In this document: positions 35,533 through 44,888 of the stretch, one piece after another | Layout of the letters: each line of letters opens with the position of its first letter | How positions within the stretch are numbered: the stretch's first letter is position 1 | Source: Lentzea sp. NBRC 105346 | GTDB taxonomy: Bacteria; Actinomycetota; Actinomycetes; Mycobacteriales; Pseudonocardiaceae | Direction: 5' to 3' | Length of the DNA stretch: 64,000 nucleotides | Assembly: GCF_030269605.1 (NCBI RefSeq) | Contig: NZ_BSTQ01000020.1 | Span: 124,001-188,000, forward strand | The notes under the pieces: generated by a model | Database searches by the model: none | Told to the model about the DNA's origin: nothing | Seen by the model: the letters and a program-made list of their open reading frames with translations, nothing else | Program-made: the position numbers and the translations under genes

Positions 35533-36462
35533 CTAATACCACGTTACGAGCGAGTCCACCTCGGCTTTGAGCGGACGTTGCGGTATGGGGCCGAACGGCG
35601 TCAGGTCGATGATCTTGCCGCGCCGCGTCCACGTGCCGCGCACCTCGCCGTTGACCAGCACGTGCGGGGTGAGGAAGCCGCCGCCGGTCTGGATCGCGGA
35701 CACGTGTTCGGCCGCCAGGTGCGCGCTGCGGTCGCGGTACCCGAGCAGGAACGGGTCGAAGTGGCCGAGCAGCCGCACGCACGGTTCCGCCGGCTCGAAC
35801 TCGGGCAGCTCCGCCGGGAACACCTCGCGGACCTGTTTGAGCGGCAACCCGCTCCACGTCGCGAAGTCCTCGGCCGTCGCGGGGCCGTACGCGTCCATAT
35901 AACGCCGGACGAGCTCCGGCAGGCCGTGCTTCAGCTTGGGGGTGCCCAGCAGTTCGTAAGAGTCGTCGCCCGCGGTGATGATCCCGAGATTCGCCGCGTA
36001 GCCCAGCAGATGCGGCGTCATCTGTCCTTCGAGCCGGATGCCGCGCTCACCGAGCCGTCGCACGATCTCCTTGCGGCCCAACGGTTCCACGAGGATATCG
36101 CGCAGCTGGTCGATCGCCCTGGCGCAGAAGTCGTCGTCGAGACCGAGCTGCATCCGCCTTCTGCGGCCCTTTTCGGCATTGACCGGACCGAGCAGCGTCA
36201 CGATCCAGCCGACATCCTCACGCGCGATGAGGTGCAACGTGCCGCGCATCGCCCACGTGCGGACGAGCGCTCCACTCGCGACCGCGTCGTCGAAGTCCTG
36301 TGGTGTCAAGGAGTTCGTTCGTGCTCGCACCGCGAGCCGCGCGGCCTTCAGGTCCTGGGCCTGGAGCGCGACGATGCCGCGCACCAGATCCGTGACGGAA
36401 CCGGGCGGGCGGTCAAGGCGTTGCGCTTTGATGCGCGCGGCCCTGACCGCCGCCGGATCCAT
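35533..36462 (-). CDS. Winged-helix DNA-binding protein, AlkZ-like DNA glycosylase family
   Basis: A 309-residue protein of the HTH_42 group, to which the antibiotic-resistance glycosylase AlkZ belongs. The key QAQ motif lies in IVALQAQDLKAARLAVRAR, followed by LVRTWAMRGTLHLIAREDVG, both typical of the family. Three winged-helix repeats follow. AlkZ-like enzymes repair bulky or crosslinked bases, often those made by natural products. Whether this paralogue is active is unknown. The ATG at 36462 begins on the base after the gdh stop, so the genes are translationally linked. Confidence 0.82.
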   Translation of the reverse strand: MDPAAVRAARIKAQRLDRPPGSVTDLVRGIVALQAQDLKAARLAVRARTNSLTPQDFDDAVASGALVRTWAMRGTLHLIAREDVGWIVTLLGPVNAEKGRRRRMQLGLDDDFCARAIDQLRDILVEPLGRKEIVRRLGERGIRLEGQMTPHLLGYAANLGIITAGDDSYELLGTPKLKHGLPELVRRYMDAYGPATAEDFATWSGLPLKQVREVFPAELPEFEPAEPCVRLLGHFDPFLLGYRDRSAHLAAEHVSAIQTGGGFLTPHVLVNGEVRGTWTRRGKIIDLTPFGPIPQRPLKAEVDSLVTWY

Positions 36463-39400
36463 TTACCGGACCATGCTCCGCACCTGCCGCGCGGCGACGG
36501 ACAGCGTGGCGAGATCCAGCGCGTGCACGCGGTTGATCTCCTCCAGCGCTGCCCGCGACCGGGCGAGGCGCGAGGCGTTGGCCTGCTCCCACTTCGCGAT
36601 CTTCTCCTCGGCGGTGTCGCCGGGGTCGCTGTTGCGCAGCACGTCGATCGCGATCGCGCGCAACGACGAGTAGAAGTCGTCGCGCAGTGCCAGCCGGGCC
36701 AGCGCGTGCCAGCGGTTGCCGCGCTCCAGGCTCGTCACCGAGTCCAGCATGTGGTCGATGTCGAGGTGGTCGGAGAGCGCGAAGTACAGCTCGGCGGTCT
36801 CCCGGTGCGTGCGCTCCGGGCCCATGCCCGCGCCCACGCCGACCTCGCGTTCGGCCAGTTCGGCGACCTCGACGACATCCAGGAGCCCGTACATGTACAG
36901 CAGCGCGGCGACCTCACGGGCCAGGTCCGCCGGCACACCGAATCCGATGAGCCGGTCCGCCTTACCCGCTACGACGTCCTTCTCCTTGCCCCGCAACAAC
37001 TCCAGGGCGGCCGGAGACAGCTCCTCGACCACGCCGCGGAAGCGGTTGATCGTGGAACCGACGGGCAGCGGCTGCGGCCGGTTGGACAGCAGCCAGCGCG
37101 ACGCGCGGTCGAGCAGGCGCCGGGTCTCCAGCACCATCTCGTCCTGCACACCGGTCGGCACCACGTTGTCCAGCGCCTCGATCTCGCGCCAGATCCGCGG
37201 CAGGTCGTACACCGCGGTCACCACGGCGTACGAACGCACGGCGTCGGTGGCCGACGCGCTCATCTCCTCGGCGAGCCGGAAGGCGTAGGAGATGCCGCCG
37301 CCGTCGACGACCTCGTTCACCACGACCGTCGTGATGATCTCCTTCGCCAGCGGGTGGTTCGGGATCGCGTCGCCGAACCGTTCCCGCAGCAGGCTTGGGA
37401 AGTACGTGGGCAGCAGATTCTTGAACGTGTCGATCGTCGGCAGGTCGCTCGCGAGCACCTGCTCCTTGAGGTCGAGCTTGGTGTGCGCGAGCAGCGTCGC
37501 CAGTTCCGGCGACGTCAGTCCGTCGCCGTTCTTCTCCAGCTCCTTGAACCCGGCGTTGCTCGGCAGCGCCTCCAGCTCGCGGTTGAGGTCGCAGCGCTCC
37601 ACGAGATCCGCGACGAGCCGGGCGTGCACCGACACCATCGGCGCCGCGTGCGCCCGGCTGACGCCGAGGACGTTGTTCTGCGAGTAGTTGTCCGCGAGGA
37701 CGAGCTCGCCGACCTCGTCGGTCATCTCGGCGAGGACCTCGTTGCGCTGCTGCTGGTCCAGCTTGCCCTCGCGGACCAGCTGGTCGAGCAGGATCTTGAT
37801 GTTGACCTCGTGGTCGGAGCAGTCGACACCGGCCGAGTTGTCGAGCGCGTCGGTGTTGACCTTGCCGCCGGTGCGCGCGAACTCGATGCGGCCGCGCTGG
37901 GTCAGGCCCAGGTTGCCGCCCTCGCCTACGACCTTCACGCGCAGGTCGGAGCCGTTGACGCGGATCGCGTCGTTGGCCTTGTCGCCGACCTCGGCGTGCG
38001 ACTCGGTCGACGCCTTGACGTACGTGCCGATGCCGCCGTTCCACAGCAGGTCGACCGGCGCGAGCAGGATCGCCTTCTTCAGCTCCGGCGGAGACAGCTT
38101 CTCGACGTTCTCGGGCAGGCCGAGGGCCTCGCGGGCCTGCGGGCTCAGCGGGATCGACTTGGCGCTGAGCGGGAAGACGCCGCCGCCCTCGCTGATGAGC
38201 TCGCGGTTGTAGTCGTCCCACGACGAGCGGCCGAGGTTGAACAGCCGGACCCGCTCGGCGAACGACGTCGCCGCGACCGGGTTCGGGTCGATGAAGATGT
38301 GCCGGTGGTCGAACGCGGCCACGAGCCGGATGTGCTCGGACAGCATCATGCCGTTGCCGAACACGTCACCGGACATGTCGCCGATGCCGACGACCGTGAA
38401 CTCTTCGGACTGGGTGTCGGTGCCGAGCTCGCGGAAGGCGCGCTTCACGCTCTCCCACGCGCCCTTGGCGGTGATGCCCATGCCCTTGTGGTCGTAGCCG
38501 ACCGAGCCACCGGAAGCGAACGCGTCGCCCAGCCAGAAGCCGTAGCTCTGCGACACGCCGTTCGCGATGTCGGAGAACGTCGCGGTGCCCTTGTCCGCCG
38601 CGACGACGAGGTAGGTGTCGTCGCCGTCGTACCGCACGACCTGCGGCGCCGGGATGACCTCGCCCTGGATCAGGTTGTCGGTCAGGTCCAGCAGGCCGGA
38701 GATGAACATCTTGTAGCAGGCGATGCCCTCCGACATGAAGTTCTCGCGGTCGATGCCGGGGTCGCCCGTCGCCGGGATCGGGCGCTTCACGACGAAGCCG
38801 CCCTTCGCGCCGACCGGCACGATCACGGCGTTCTTCACCGCCTGCGCCTTGACCAGGCCGAGCACCTCGGTGCGGAAGTCCTCGCGCCGGTCCGACCAGC
38901 GCAGGCCACCGCGCGCGACGGAGCCGAAGCGCAGGTGCACGCCCTCGACCCGCGGCGAGTACACGAAGATCTCGAACCGCGGCCGCGGCTGCGGCAGGTC
39001 CGGGATCGCCTGCGGGTTGAGCTTCACGGCCAGGTACGGCCGCGCGTTGCCCGCCGCGTCGCGGTAGAAGTAGTTCGTCCGCAGCGTGGCGTTGATCAGC
39101 GTCAGCAGGCTGCGCAGGATGCGGTCCGCGTCGAGGCTCGTGACGTCGTCGATCAGCTTGCCGATGTCACTGTTGAGGTGGTCCGTGCGACTCGCGCGGG
39201 TACCGGCGTCGAGTGCCGGGTCGAACCGCGCCTCGAACAGGTCGACCAGCGCGTTCGCCACCTGCGTGTGCCCGAGGACGGCGTCCTCGATGTAGTCCTG
39301 GCTGTAGGGCGTGCCCGCCTGCCGCAGGTACTTGGCGTACGCGCGCAGCATCGCGGCCTGCTGCCAGGTGAGTCCGGCCTGCAGCACGAGCGAGTTGAAC

Positions 39401-41388
39401 CGGTCGACCTCGGCCTCGCCGCGCCACACGGCGGCGAACGCGTTCTGGAACCGCTCGCGGACGCTCTCCAGGTCCGTCGTGCTGATCTGGTCGAGCGTCG
39501 CCTGGTCGATGCGCAGGCCGAAGTCGTAGATCCAGCACTGCACGCCGTCTTCGCGGGTGACCTCGTACGGCCGTTCGTCGACGACGATCACGCCCATGCG
39601 CTGCAGCATCGGCAGCACGTCCGACAGCGTGATGCCGGAGCCGGCGAGGAAGAGCTTGAACCGCCGCTCCCCCGGCTCGGCCTCGTCCGGCACGTAGAAG
39701 ACCATGTCGAGGTCGCCCTCGGCGAGCGCCTCGATCCGCTTGAAGTCGCCGAGCCCGGTGGCCGCGGAGAAGTCCTCCTTGTAGGCCTCGGGGAAGATCG
39801 CGGCGAACCGCTGGCCCTGCTCGTTGGCGGACTCGGCGCCCAGCGCACCGGTGTCGGCGAGCACTTCCTCGACCATGCGGTCGTCCCAGCTGCGCACCGC
39901 CTCCGCGAGCTTGTTCTGGATCGCCGCGGTGTCCGGCTCGATCGTGCGCGCCGGGTCCGTGTGCACCATGAAGTGCACGCGGGCCAGCGCGGACTCGCCG
40001 ATGCGCGCGGAGTACTCGAGGTTGATGCCGCCGAGCTCGGCGAGCAGCACCTCCTGCATCGCGAGGCGACTGGTCGTCGTGTACCGGTCGCGCGGCAGGT
40101 AGACCAGGCACGAGAAGAAGCGGCCGTACGGGTCGCGGCGCAGGAACAGCCGCAGGCGGCGACGTTCGGCGAGCGCGATGACGCCCGTCGTCGTCTGGTA
40201 CAGCGTCTCCGCGTTGACCGAGAACAGCTCGGTGCGCGGGTAGTTCTGGATCACCTCGAGCATCCGCTGGCCCGAGTACGACTGCATCGGGAAGCCGGCC
40301 CGGTGGATCACGTCGCGCACCCGGCGCTCGATCACCGGGATGTCCAGCACGTCCTCGTGCAGCGCGCTCGTGCTGAACACGCCGAGGAACCGGTGCTCAC
40401 CGCTGACGTTGCCCTCGTCGTCGAACGTCTTCACGCCCACGTAGTACGGGTAGACGCTGCGGTGCACGCTGCTCTGCGCGCTCGCCTGCGTGAGCACGAG
40501 CAGCTCGGGGCTGAGCGCCTGCGCGCCCGCGTCGGGCCCGGCGGTGAGGCTGCGCGCCGCGAGGCTGTCCTGCCGCAACACGCCCAGACCGCTCGCGAGC
40601 ACCGCGCGCAGCGCGTGGTCGCCGTCCTCGCGCACCAGCTCGTACTGCCGGTATCCGAGGAACGTGAAGTGCCCGCGCGCGAGCCAGCGCAGCAGGTTCG
40701 CGCCGTCGACCGTCTCCTCGGTGCCCTTCTTCTCGAGCTCGTCGGCGAGCTGGAGCGCCGTGCTCGCCATCTTCTCGGTGTCCTCGACGACCTCGCGCAC
40801 GTCGGTGAGCACCGCGTGCAGCTTCGTCTCGAGCTCGCGCGCCCGGTCCGGGTCCGTGATGAGGTCGACCTCGACGTACATCCACGACTCGGCGAGCGTG
40901 TCCGCCGGCGGCTCGGCGGGGTCGGCGTGCGGCAGGACCTCCTGCAGCTGCCCGGTCACCGGGTCGCGCCGCACCACGACGATCGGGTGCACGACGCGCT
41001 GCACCTGCACCCCGCCGCGAGTCAGCTCGCTGGCGACGCTGTCCACCAGGTACGGCATGTCGTCCGTGACGACCTGGACGACCGTGACGGGACACTGCCA
41101 GCCGTCGTGCGCCCTGGTCGGGTTCAGAATGCGCACGTTGGCCCGGCCGGGAACCCTGGTCTCGGCAAGCTGGTAGTTCGACCGCACCGCACCGACCAGG
41201 TCGACCGGGTCGTCGTCGTTGACTTCCTCGGCGGGGACGTGGCGGTAGAAAAGGCGGATGAGGTCGGCGAGCTCGGGGGCATTGGCGGCGGCCCGTTCGA
41301 TCAACTCGTCACGGACCTGCTCGGGACTGGCCGTTGGACTCCCCTCAGCGGGGGCGTCGGTTCGGATCGGGGCTCCAGTCGAGGTCAT
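36463..41388 (-). CDS. gdh: NAD-specific glutamate dehydrogenase, large (L_180) class
   Basis: A 1641-residue enzyme converting glutamate to 2-oxoglutarate with NAD, close to the usual length of about 1600. The N-terminal half (about 1-720) is the class-specific ACT-like and helical region. The catalytic core has GGLRWSDRREDFRTEVLGL (near residue 828), VPVGAKGGFVVKR with the catalytic Lys, and IGDMSGDVFGNGM. The Rossmann segment GEGGNLGLTQRGRIEFA lies near 1155. The orthologue Rv2476c in mycobacteria is inhibited by the FHA protein GarA. That control may apply here but is not shown by this sequence. It is the first gene of a four-gene minus-strand operon. Confidence 0.95.
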   Translation of the reverse strand: MTSTGAPIRTDAPAEGSPTASPEQVRDELIERAAANAPELADLIRLFYRHVPAEEVNDDDPVDLVGAVRSNYQLAETRVPGRANVRILNPTRAHDGWQCPVTVVQVVTDDMPYLVDSVASELTRGGVQVQRVVHPIVVVRRDPVTGQLQEVLPHADPAEPPADTLAESWMYVEVDLITDPDRARELETKLHAVLTDVREVVEDTEKMASTALQLADELEKKGTEETVDGANLLRWLARGHFTFLGYRQYELVREDGDHALRAVLASGLGVLRQDSLAARSLTAGPDAGAQALSPELLVLTQASAQSSVHRSVYPYYVGVKTFDDEGNVSGEHRFLGVFSTSALHEDVLDIPVIERRVRDVIHRAGFPMQSYSGQRMLEVIQNYPRTELFSVNAETLYQTTTGVIALAERRRLRLFLRRDPYGRFFSCLVYLPRDRYTTTSRLAMQEVLLAELGGINLEYSARIGESALARVHFMVHTDPARTIEPDTAAIQNKLAEAVRSWDDRMVEEVLADTGALGAESANEQGQRFAAIFPEAYKEDFSAATGLGDFKRIEALAEGDLDMVFYVPDEAEPGERRFKLFLAGSGITLSDVLPMLQRMGVIVVDERPYEVTREDGVQCWIYDFGLRIDQATLDQISTTDLESVRERFQNAFAAVWRGEAEVDRFNSLVLQAGLTWQQAAMLRAYAKYLRQAGTPYSQDYIEDAVLGHTQVANALVDLFEARFDPALDAGTRASRTDHLNSDIGKLIDDVTSLDADRILRSLLTLINATLRTNYFYRDAAGNARPYLAVKLNPQAIPDLPQPRPRFEIFVYSPRVEGVHLRFGSVARGGLRWSDRREDFRTEVLGLVKAQAVKNAVIVPVGAKGGFVVKRPIPATGDPGIDRENFMSEGIACYKMFISGLLDLTDNLIQGEVIPAPQVVRYDGDDTYLVVAADKGTATFSDIANGVSQSYGFWLGDAFASGGSVGYDHKGMGITAKGAWESVKRAFRELGTDTQSEEFTVVGIGDMSGDVFGNGMMLSEHIRLVAAFDHRHIFIDPNPVAATSFAERVRLFNLGRSSWDDYNRELISEGGGVFPLSAKSIPLSPQAREALGLPENVEKLSPPELKKAILLAPVDLLWNGGIGTYVKASTESHAEVGDKANDAIRVNGSDLRVKVVGEGGNLGLTQRGRIEFARTGGKVNTDALDNSAGVDCSDHEVNIKILLDQLVREGKLDQQQRNEVLAEMTDEVGELVLADNYSQNNVLGVSRAHAAPMVSVHARLVADLVERCDLNRELEALPSNAGFKELEKNGDGLTSPELATLLAHTKLDLKEQVLASDLPTIDTFKNLLPTYFPSLLRERFGDAIPNHPLAKEIITTVVVNEVVDGGGISYAFRLAEEMSASATDAVRSYAVVTAVYDLPRIWREIEALDNVVPTGVQDEMVLETRRLLDRASRWLLSNRPQPLPVGSTINRFRGVVEELSPAALELLRGKEKDVVAGKADRLIGFGVPADLAREVAALLYMYGLLDVVEVAELAEREVGVGAGMGPERTHRETAELYFALSDHLDIDHMLDSVTSLERGNRWHALARLALRDDFYSSLRAIAIDVLRNSDPGDTAEEKIAKWEQANASRLARSRAALEEINRVHALDLATLSVAARQVRSMVR

Positions 41389-41409
41389 CTTCAGGCGACT
41401 CCACGCTAT

Positions 41410-41429
41410 CCGGCACCTCTGTGTGCCGG
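41410..41429. terminator. Small hairpin in the gap 41389-41527
   Basis: CCGGCAC (41410-41416) pairs with GTGCCGG (41423-41429) around a six-base loop, downstream of the gene ending at 41528 and upstream of gdh. It could end the ettA-operon transcript. The rest of the gap is the gdh leader. Confidence 0.45.
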
Positions 41430-41527
41430 GTCCGGCTCCACCCTAGAGGGGTTCATGCCGTTCACCGGTAAGGGGTTGAGCAGTTCTTAACCTCTGAATC
41501 GTGGGCTGAATCGAGTCAACGGCTCGA

Positions 41528-44500
41528 TCATGAGCTGGGCAGCGTCCATCCGCCATACGACTCGCCGACGGGCCGGATCGGACCCGTGGTTTCGGGGTCC
41601 GGCGTCTCAACAGGCCGGATCGGCCCGGTCTTCTCCGGGTCGGTTTGCTGCTCTTCCTGGCGGCCCGTTTCGTACGCGACGAGGGCCTCGGCCAGGAGCT
41701 CGGCGAGGCTCATCTCGCTGTCCTTGCGCTTCGGCTTCGCCGGTTCTTCCGGTTCGTCCTCGATGTCCGCCGGGCTCAGGAACTGGTTCGACACCAGGTC
41801 CGGTTGGGGCGGGACCTCGTCCGGGATGGGTACGTCCGGGACCTCGTCCGGGACTGGCTGGTCCGGGACCGGTTCCGGGACCGGCTGGGGCTGCGGTTGC
41901 TTCGGGCGTGGTGGCTCCGGGTCCGGTTCCGGTTCGCGTTCCGGTGGGGCTGGGATTCTGAGGTCTGGGGTCGCGTACGGCGCGTGGACGTAGGCGAGGT
42001 CTCCGGGGTCTGATTGCGGTTCCGGGGTGGGGACCTGGGGCTCGGTCTCGCTCGGTGACGGCTGCACCACGGGGGTGTCGAAGGTGAACGGCGATGGCTC
42101 GGCGGCGGGTTCGGCCGGGACGCCAAAGCTGAACGGCGCCGCTTCGGGCGTCGACTCCGCCGGGATGCCAAAGCTGAACGGCGCCGGTTTGCTCGTCGGC
42201 TCGGCACCGGTGTCGAAGCCAGACGGCGCCGGCTTCGGGGCGTCGAGACCCCACGACGACTGCGGGGCCGCAGGGGTATCAAAACTGAAGGGCTGCGGCG
42301 AGTCCGCCGGCTTGTCCGCGGACTCAGCCGCGGACTCGAAACCGAACGGCGATTCCGAGGCAGCGGGTTCCGCACGGGAATCGAAGCTGAACGGCTGCGG
42401 CGGGTCCGCAGGGCTGTCGAAGCCGAACGGCGACGGCACCTCAAAGCCGAAGGGCTCCGGCTTGTCCGCGGGCTCAGCCGGGGCGTCGAAGCTGAAGGGA
42501 GCGGGCACTTCCACCGGCGGCGCGAAGTCCGGCGGGGGGTCGAAGCTGAACGGCGGGGTGGCGGGCTCTTCTGCCGGCGGCGCGGGTTCCGGGGTGTCGC
42601 GCCCGAACGCCGCGGCCAGACCGGGCGAGTACGAAGCCGGCTCGTCGGCCCAGTCGCGGGAAAACGCAGCGGCCAGCCCCGAGGACTCGGCGTCGGCGGG
42701 CGGGCCGTAGTCCGGAGCGGCTCCCCGGCCGAACGCGGCCGCCAAGCCGCTCCCGGCACCGAAGCTCGGCTCGGTGGAAGCATCCGGGGTCGATTCCGCG
42801 AACGTCTCGCGGCCGAAAGCGGCCGCCAGCCCCGGCGACCGAGGCGGCAGGTCGGACTCGGCCGGCTCCTGACCGAACGCCGCTCCCAGCCCAGGCGACC
42901 GAGGCGGCACGTCACCATGCGGCTCAGCCGGCTCCTGACCGAGCGCCGACTCCCGACCGAACGCCGCACCCAGCCCCGACGACCGAGGCGACAGGTCACC
43001 ATGCGGCTCAGCCGGCTCCTGACCGAGCGCCAGCTCCCGGCCGAAGGTCGCACCCAGCCCCGGAGACCTGGTCGGCAGATCGACGTGCGGCTCGGCCGGT
43101 TCCTGGCCGAACGCCGTCGGGTACGCCGAGCGCGGCGGGCGGGGCGGTAGGTCGTCAGGCGTCGCCGTCGTCGGTTCGAAGAAGTTCTGCCCCAGTGGTT
43201 CTCGGGCGGGTGGTTGCTCCTCGGGCTCGGCGTGCGAGCCGTGGTGCGTTGAGGCGTCGACCCGCCACTGCTGCGGGTTCGCGTCTTCGTCGGGTTCCGG
43301 CGCCCGGCGTCTGCCGCCCTCGCGCAGACCCGCCGCCTTGAGCATGTCCAGCACGCTCTCCGGCTGCTTCGGCGCTTCGGGGGCGGGCTCGGCGGCTGGA
43401 GGTTCGGGCTGCGGAGTCTCGTCCTCGATGTCACCCGCGGCCACTCGGGCCGCGCGGCGGCGGCCGCTGATCATCGCGCCCGCGGACGCGATGAGGCCTG
43501 CGGCGGGGACTGTGCGGTCGGACGGTTGCTGATCCACCGGATCGGATGCCTTGTCCTCGGGGTCGCCGAACGGCTGGACCATGCGCCAGCGGTCTGCCGC
43601 GTGCGCACGTGCCGCCGACAATCCTTCCACGGTCATGTCTTCGGCAGCACGGCGGACTCGCTTGACCTTCAGGCCGTCACCTTTGCGCACCTGCACCGGA
43701 CGCCACTGGCGCAGCTGCTGCTTGAGCTCCGCCGGCAACGTCGGGTCGAGGCGCGGCGGGCCGCCGTCGGCGCGCAGCAGGTCCGCCAGCTGCTGGTGCA
43801 GGCTCGCCGGCTCGCGGTGCACGCCGGAGAACTCCGCGGCGAGCCGGGCCCGCACCGTGTAGACGGCGCGCGCCCTGCGGCGTTCCGCGGCGTGCGCGGC
43901 CCGCAGGTTCGTCAACGCCTCCGCGAGTTCGCCGGACACCTCATGCACGTGCGCGAGGGCCAGCAGGCTTTCCGCCAGCAACGTGTCCAGCTGGTGTCGT
44001 TCGGCGCTGGCGGCGGCTTCCCGCAGCATCTCGCGCGCCATCACGACCCGGCCCGCGGGCAGGTGCACACGGGTCGCCAGCGCCAGGCGTAGCCAGCCCG
44101 ACGTGGACGCCGACGGCGCGCGCACAGGTCGTTCGAGCAGAGGCGTGCCCGTCGCGCTCGCCTCAGCAAGTTGCTGAGCGTCCATCAACGCGCAGACCAG
44201 CTCGAGGGTGAGCCGGCCGCGCGCCTGTCCGCTGTCCGCGCCCGCGGTGGCCTGGTCGAGCAGCTCCAGACCTTCGCGCGCGGCCTCGATCGCGGCGGGC
44301 AGGTCACCCCACCGCCGCAGCTGGGCTGCCGACACCGCGCGGAGCAGTGCCCGTAGCAACAACGCCGTGTCCGGGTCGAGGACGGTGTCGGCCGCGTACA
44401 GCCGATCCGCCTCCTTGAGCGCGTGCGCCGGCTCGTCACCGCGCCCGACGGTGACTATGCACTCGCTCGCCTCGACCAGCGCCGCGGCCCGCAGGCCGTA

Positions 44501-44875
44501 CGGCACGCCCTCGGCCTCCAGCACCGGCCGCACCGCGGCGAACCCGGTCAGCGGCGCGCCGACCGACCGGGCACACCCGGCGAGCTCGATGCGGAGCAAC
44601 CACGCGGTCTGCTGCTCGCCCGCGGCCTCGGCGGCCTTGAGCGCGTCCAGTGCGCGGTCGGCGATCCGGACCCCGCGGCCGATCCGGTTGCTGGCGAACA
44701 CCACCAGCGCCTCGGCCTTGAGCCGGTCGCTCTCGTCGAGGCCGGCGGGAGCGAGCGCGAGTACGCGCTCGCCGAGCACCAGAGCCAACTCCGGTGCCCG
44801 CCAACGCAGCCGCCAGGCGGGCACGATCAACGTGCTCACCTCGACGTCCACCTGCGTGTCGCCCCGCGCCGCCAC
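41528..44875 (-). CDS. Large protein with helical N-terminus and disordered AAFGRE / FSF repeat region
   Basis: A 1115-residue protein that I do not recognise. Residues about 1-410 are Ala/Leu/Arg-rich helical sequence with TPR-like rhythm (AALVEASECIVTVGRGDEPA). A linker (410-570) follows. Next come about seven copies of a SPGLxAAFGRE module, then about eleven short modules of the type PFSFDxPAEPA, in which F-S/G-F recurs in acidic Pro/Ala-rich sequence. A Pro/Glu-rich region and a tail with a doubled TGPIRPV end the protein. The repeats are almost certainly disordered. The GTG at 44875 is 13 bases after ettA, so it is an operon partner. A cytoplasmic scaffold role is a guess. The N-terminus could equally be a regulator-type TPR. 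Confidence 0.75.
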   Translation of the reverse strand: MAARGDTQVDVEVSTLIVPAWRLRWRAPELALVLGERVLALAPAGLDESDRLKAEALVVFASNRIGRGVRIADRALDALKAAEAAGEQQTAWLLRIELAGCARSVGAPLTGFAAVRPVLEAEGVPYGLRAAALVEASECIVTVGRGDEPAHALKEADRLYAADTVLDPDTALLLRALLRAVSAAQLRRWGDLPAAIEAAREGLELLDQATAGADSGQARGRLTLELVCALMDAQQLAEASATGTPLLERPVRAPSASTSGWLRLALATRVHLPAGRVVMAREMLREAAASAERHQLDTLLAESLLALAHVHEVSGELAEALTNLRAAHAAERRRARAVYTVRARLAAEFSGVHREPASLHQQLADLLRADGGPPRLDPTLPAELKQQLRQWRPVQVRKGDGLKVKRVRRAAEDMTVEGLSAARAHAADRWRMVQPFGDPEDKASDPVDQQPSDRTVPAAGLIASAGAMISGRRRAARVAAGDIEDETPQPEPPAAEPAPEAPKQPESVLDMLKAAGLREGGRRRAPEPDEDANPQQWRVDASTHHGSHAEPEEQPPAREPLGQNFFEPTTATPDDLPPRPPRSAYPTAFGQEPAEPHVDLPTRSPGLGATFGRELALGQEPAEPHGDLSPRSSGLGAAFGRESALGQEPAEPHGDVPPRSPGLGAAFGQEPAESDLPPRSPGLAAAFGRETFAESTPDASTEPSFGAGSGLAAAFGRGAAPDYGPPADAESSGLAAAFSRDWADEPASYSPGLAAAFGRDTPEPAPPAEEPATPPFSFDPPPDFAPPVEVPAPFSFDAPAEPADKPEPFGFEVPSPFGFDSPADPPQPFSFDSRAEPAASESPFGFESAAESADKPADSPQPFSFDTPAAPQSSWGLDAPKPAPSGFDTGAEPTSKPAPFSFGIPAESTPEAAPFSFGVPAEPAAEPSPFTFDTPVVQPSPSETEPQVPTPEPQSDPGDLAYVHAPYATPDLRIPAPPEREPEPDPEPPRPKQPQPQPVPEPVPDQPVPDEVPDVPIPDEVPPQPDLVSNQFLSPADIEDEPEEPAKPKRKDSEMSLAELLAEALVAYETGRQEEQQTDPEKTGPIRPVETPDPETTGPIRPVGESYGGWTLPSS

Positions 44876-44888
44876 GAGTTGACGCGCC

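Noticed and set aside
35248..41490. Open frame of about 2080 codons on the plus strand
   Set aside because: It is antisense to gdh and its neighbours and is rich in Arg/Val/Asp/His repeats produced by reading G+C-rich codons backwards. It has no domain and no ribosome site.
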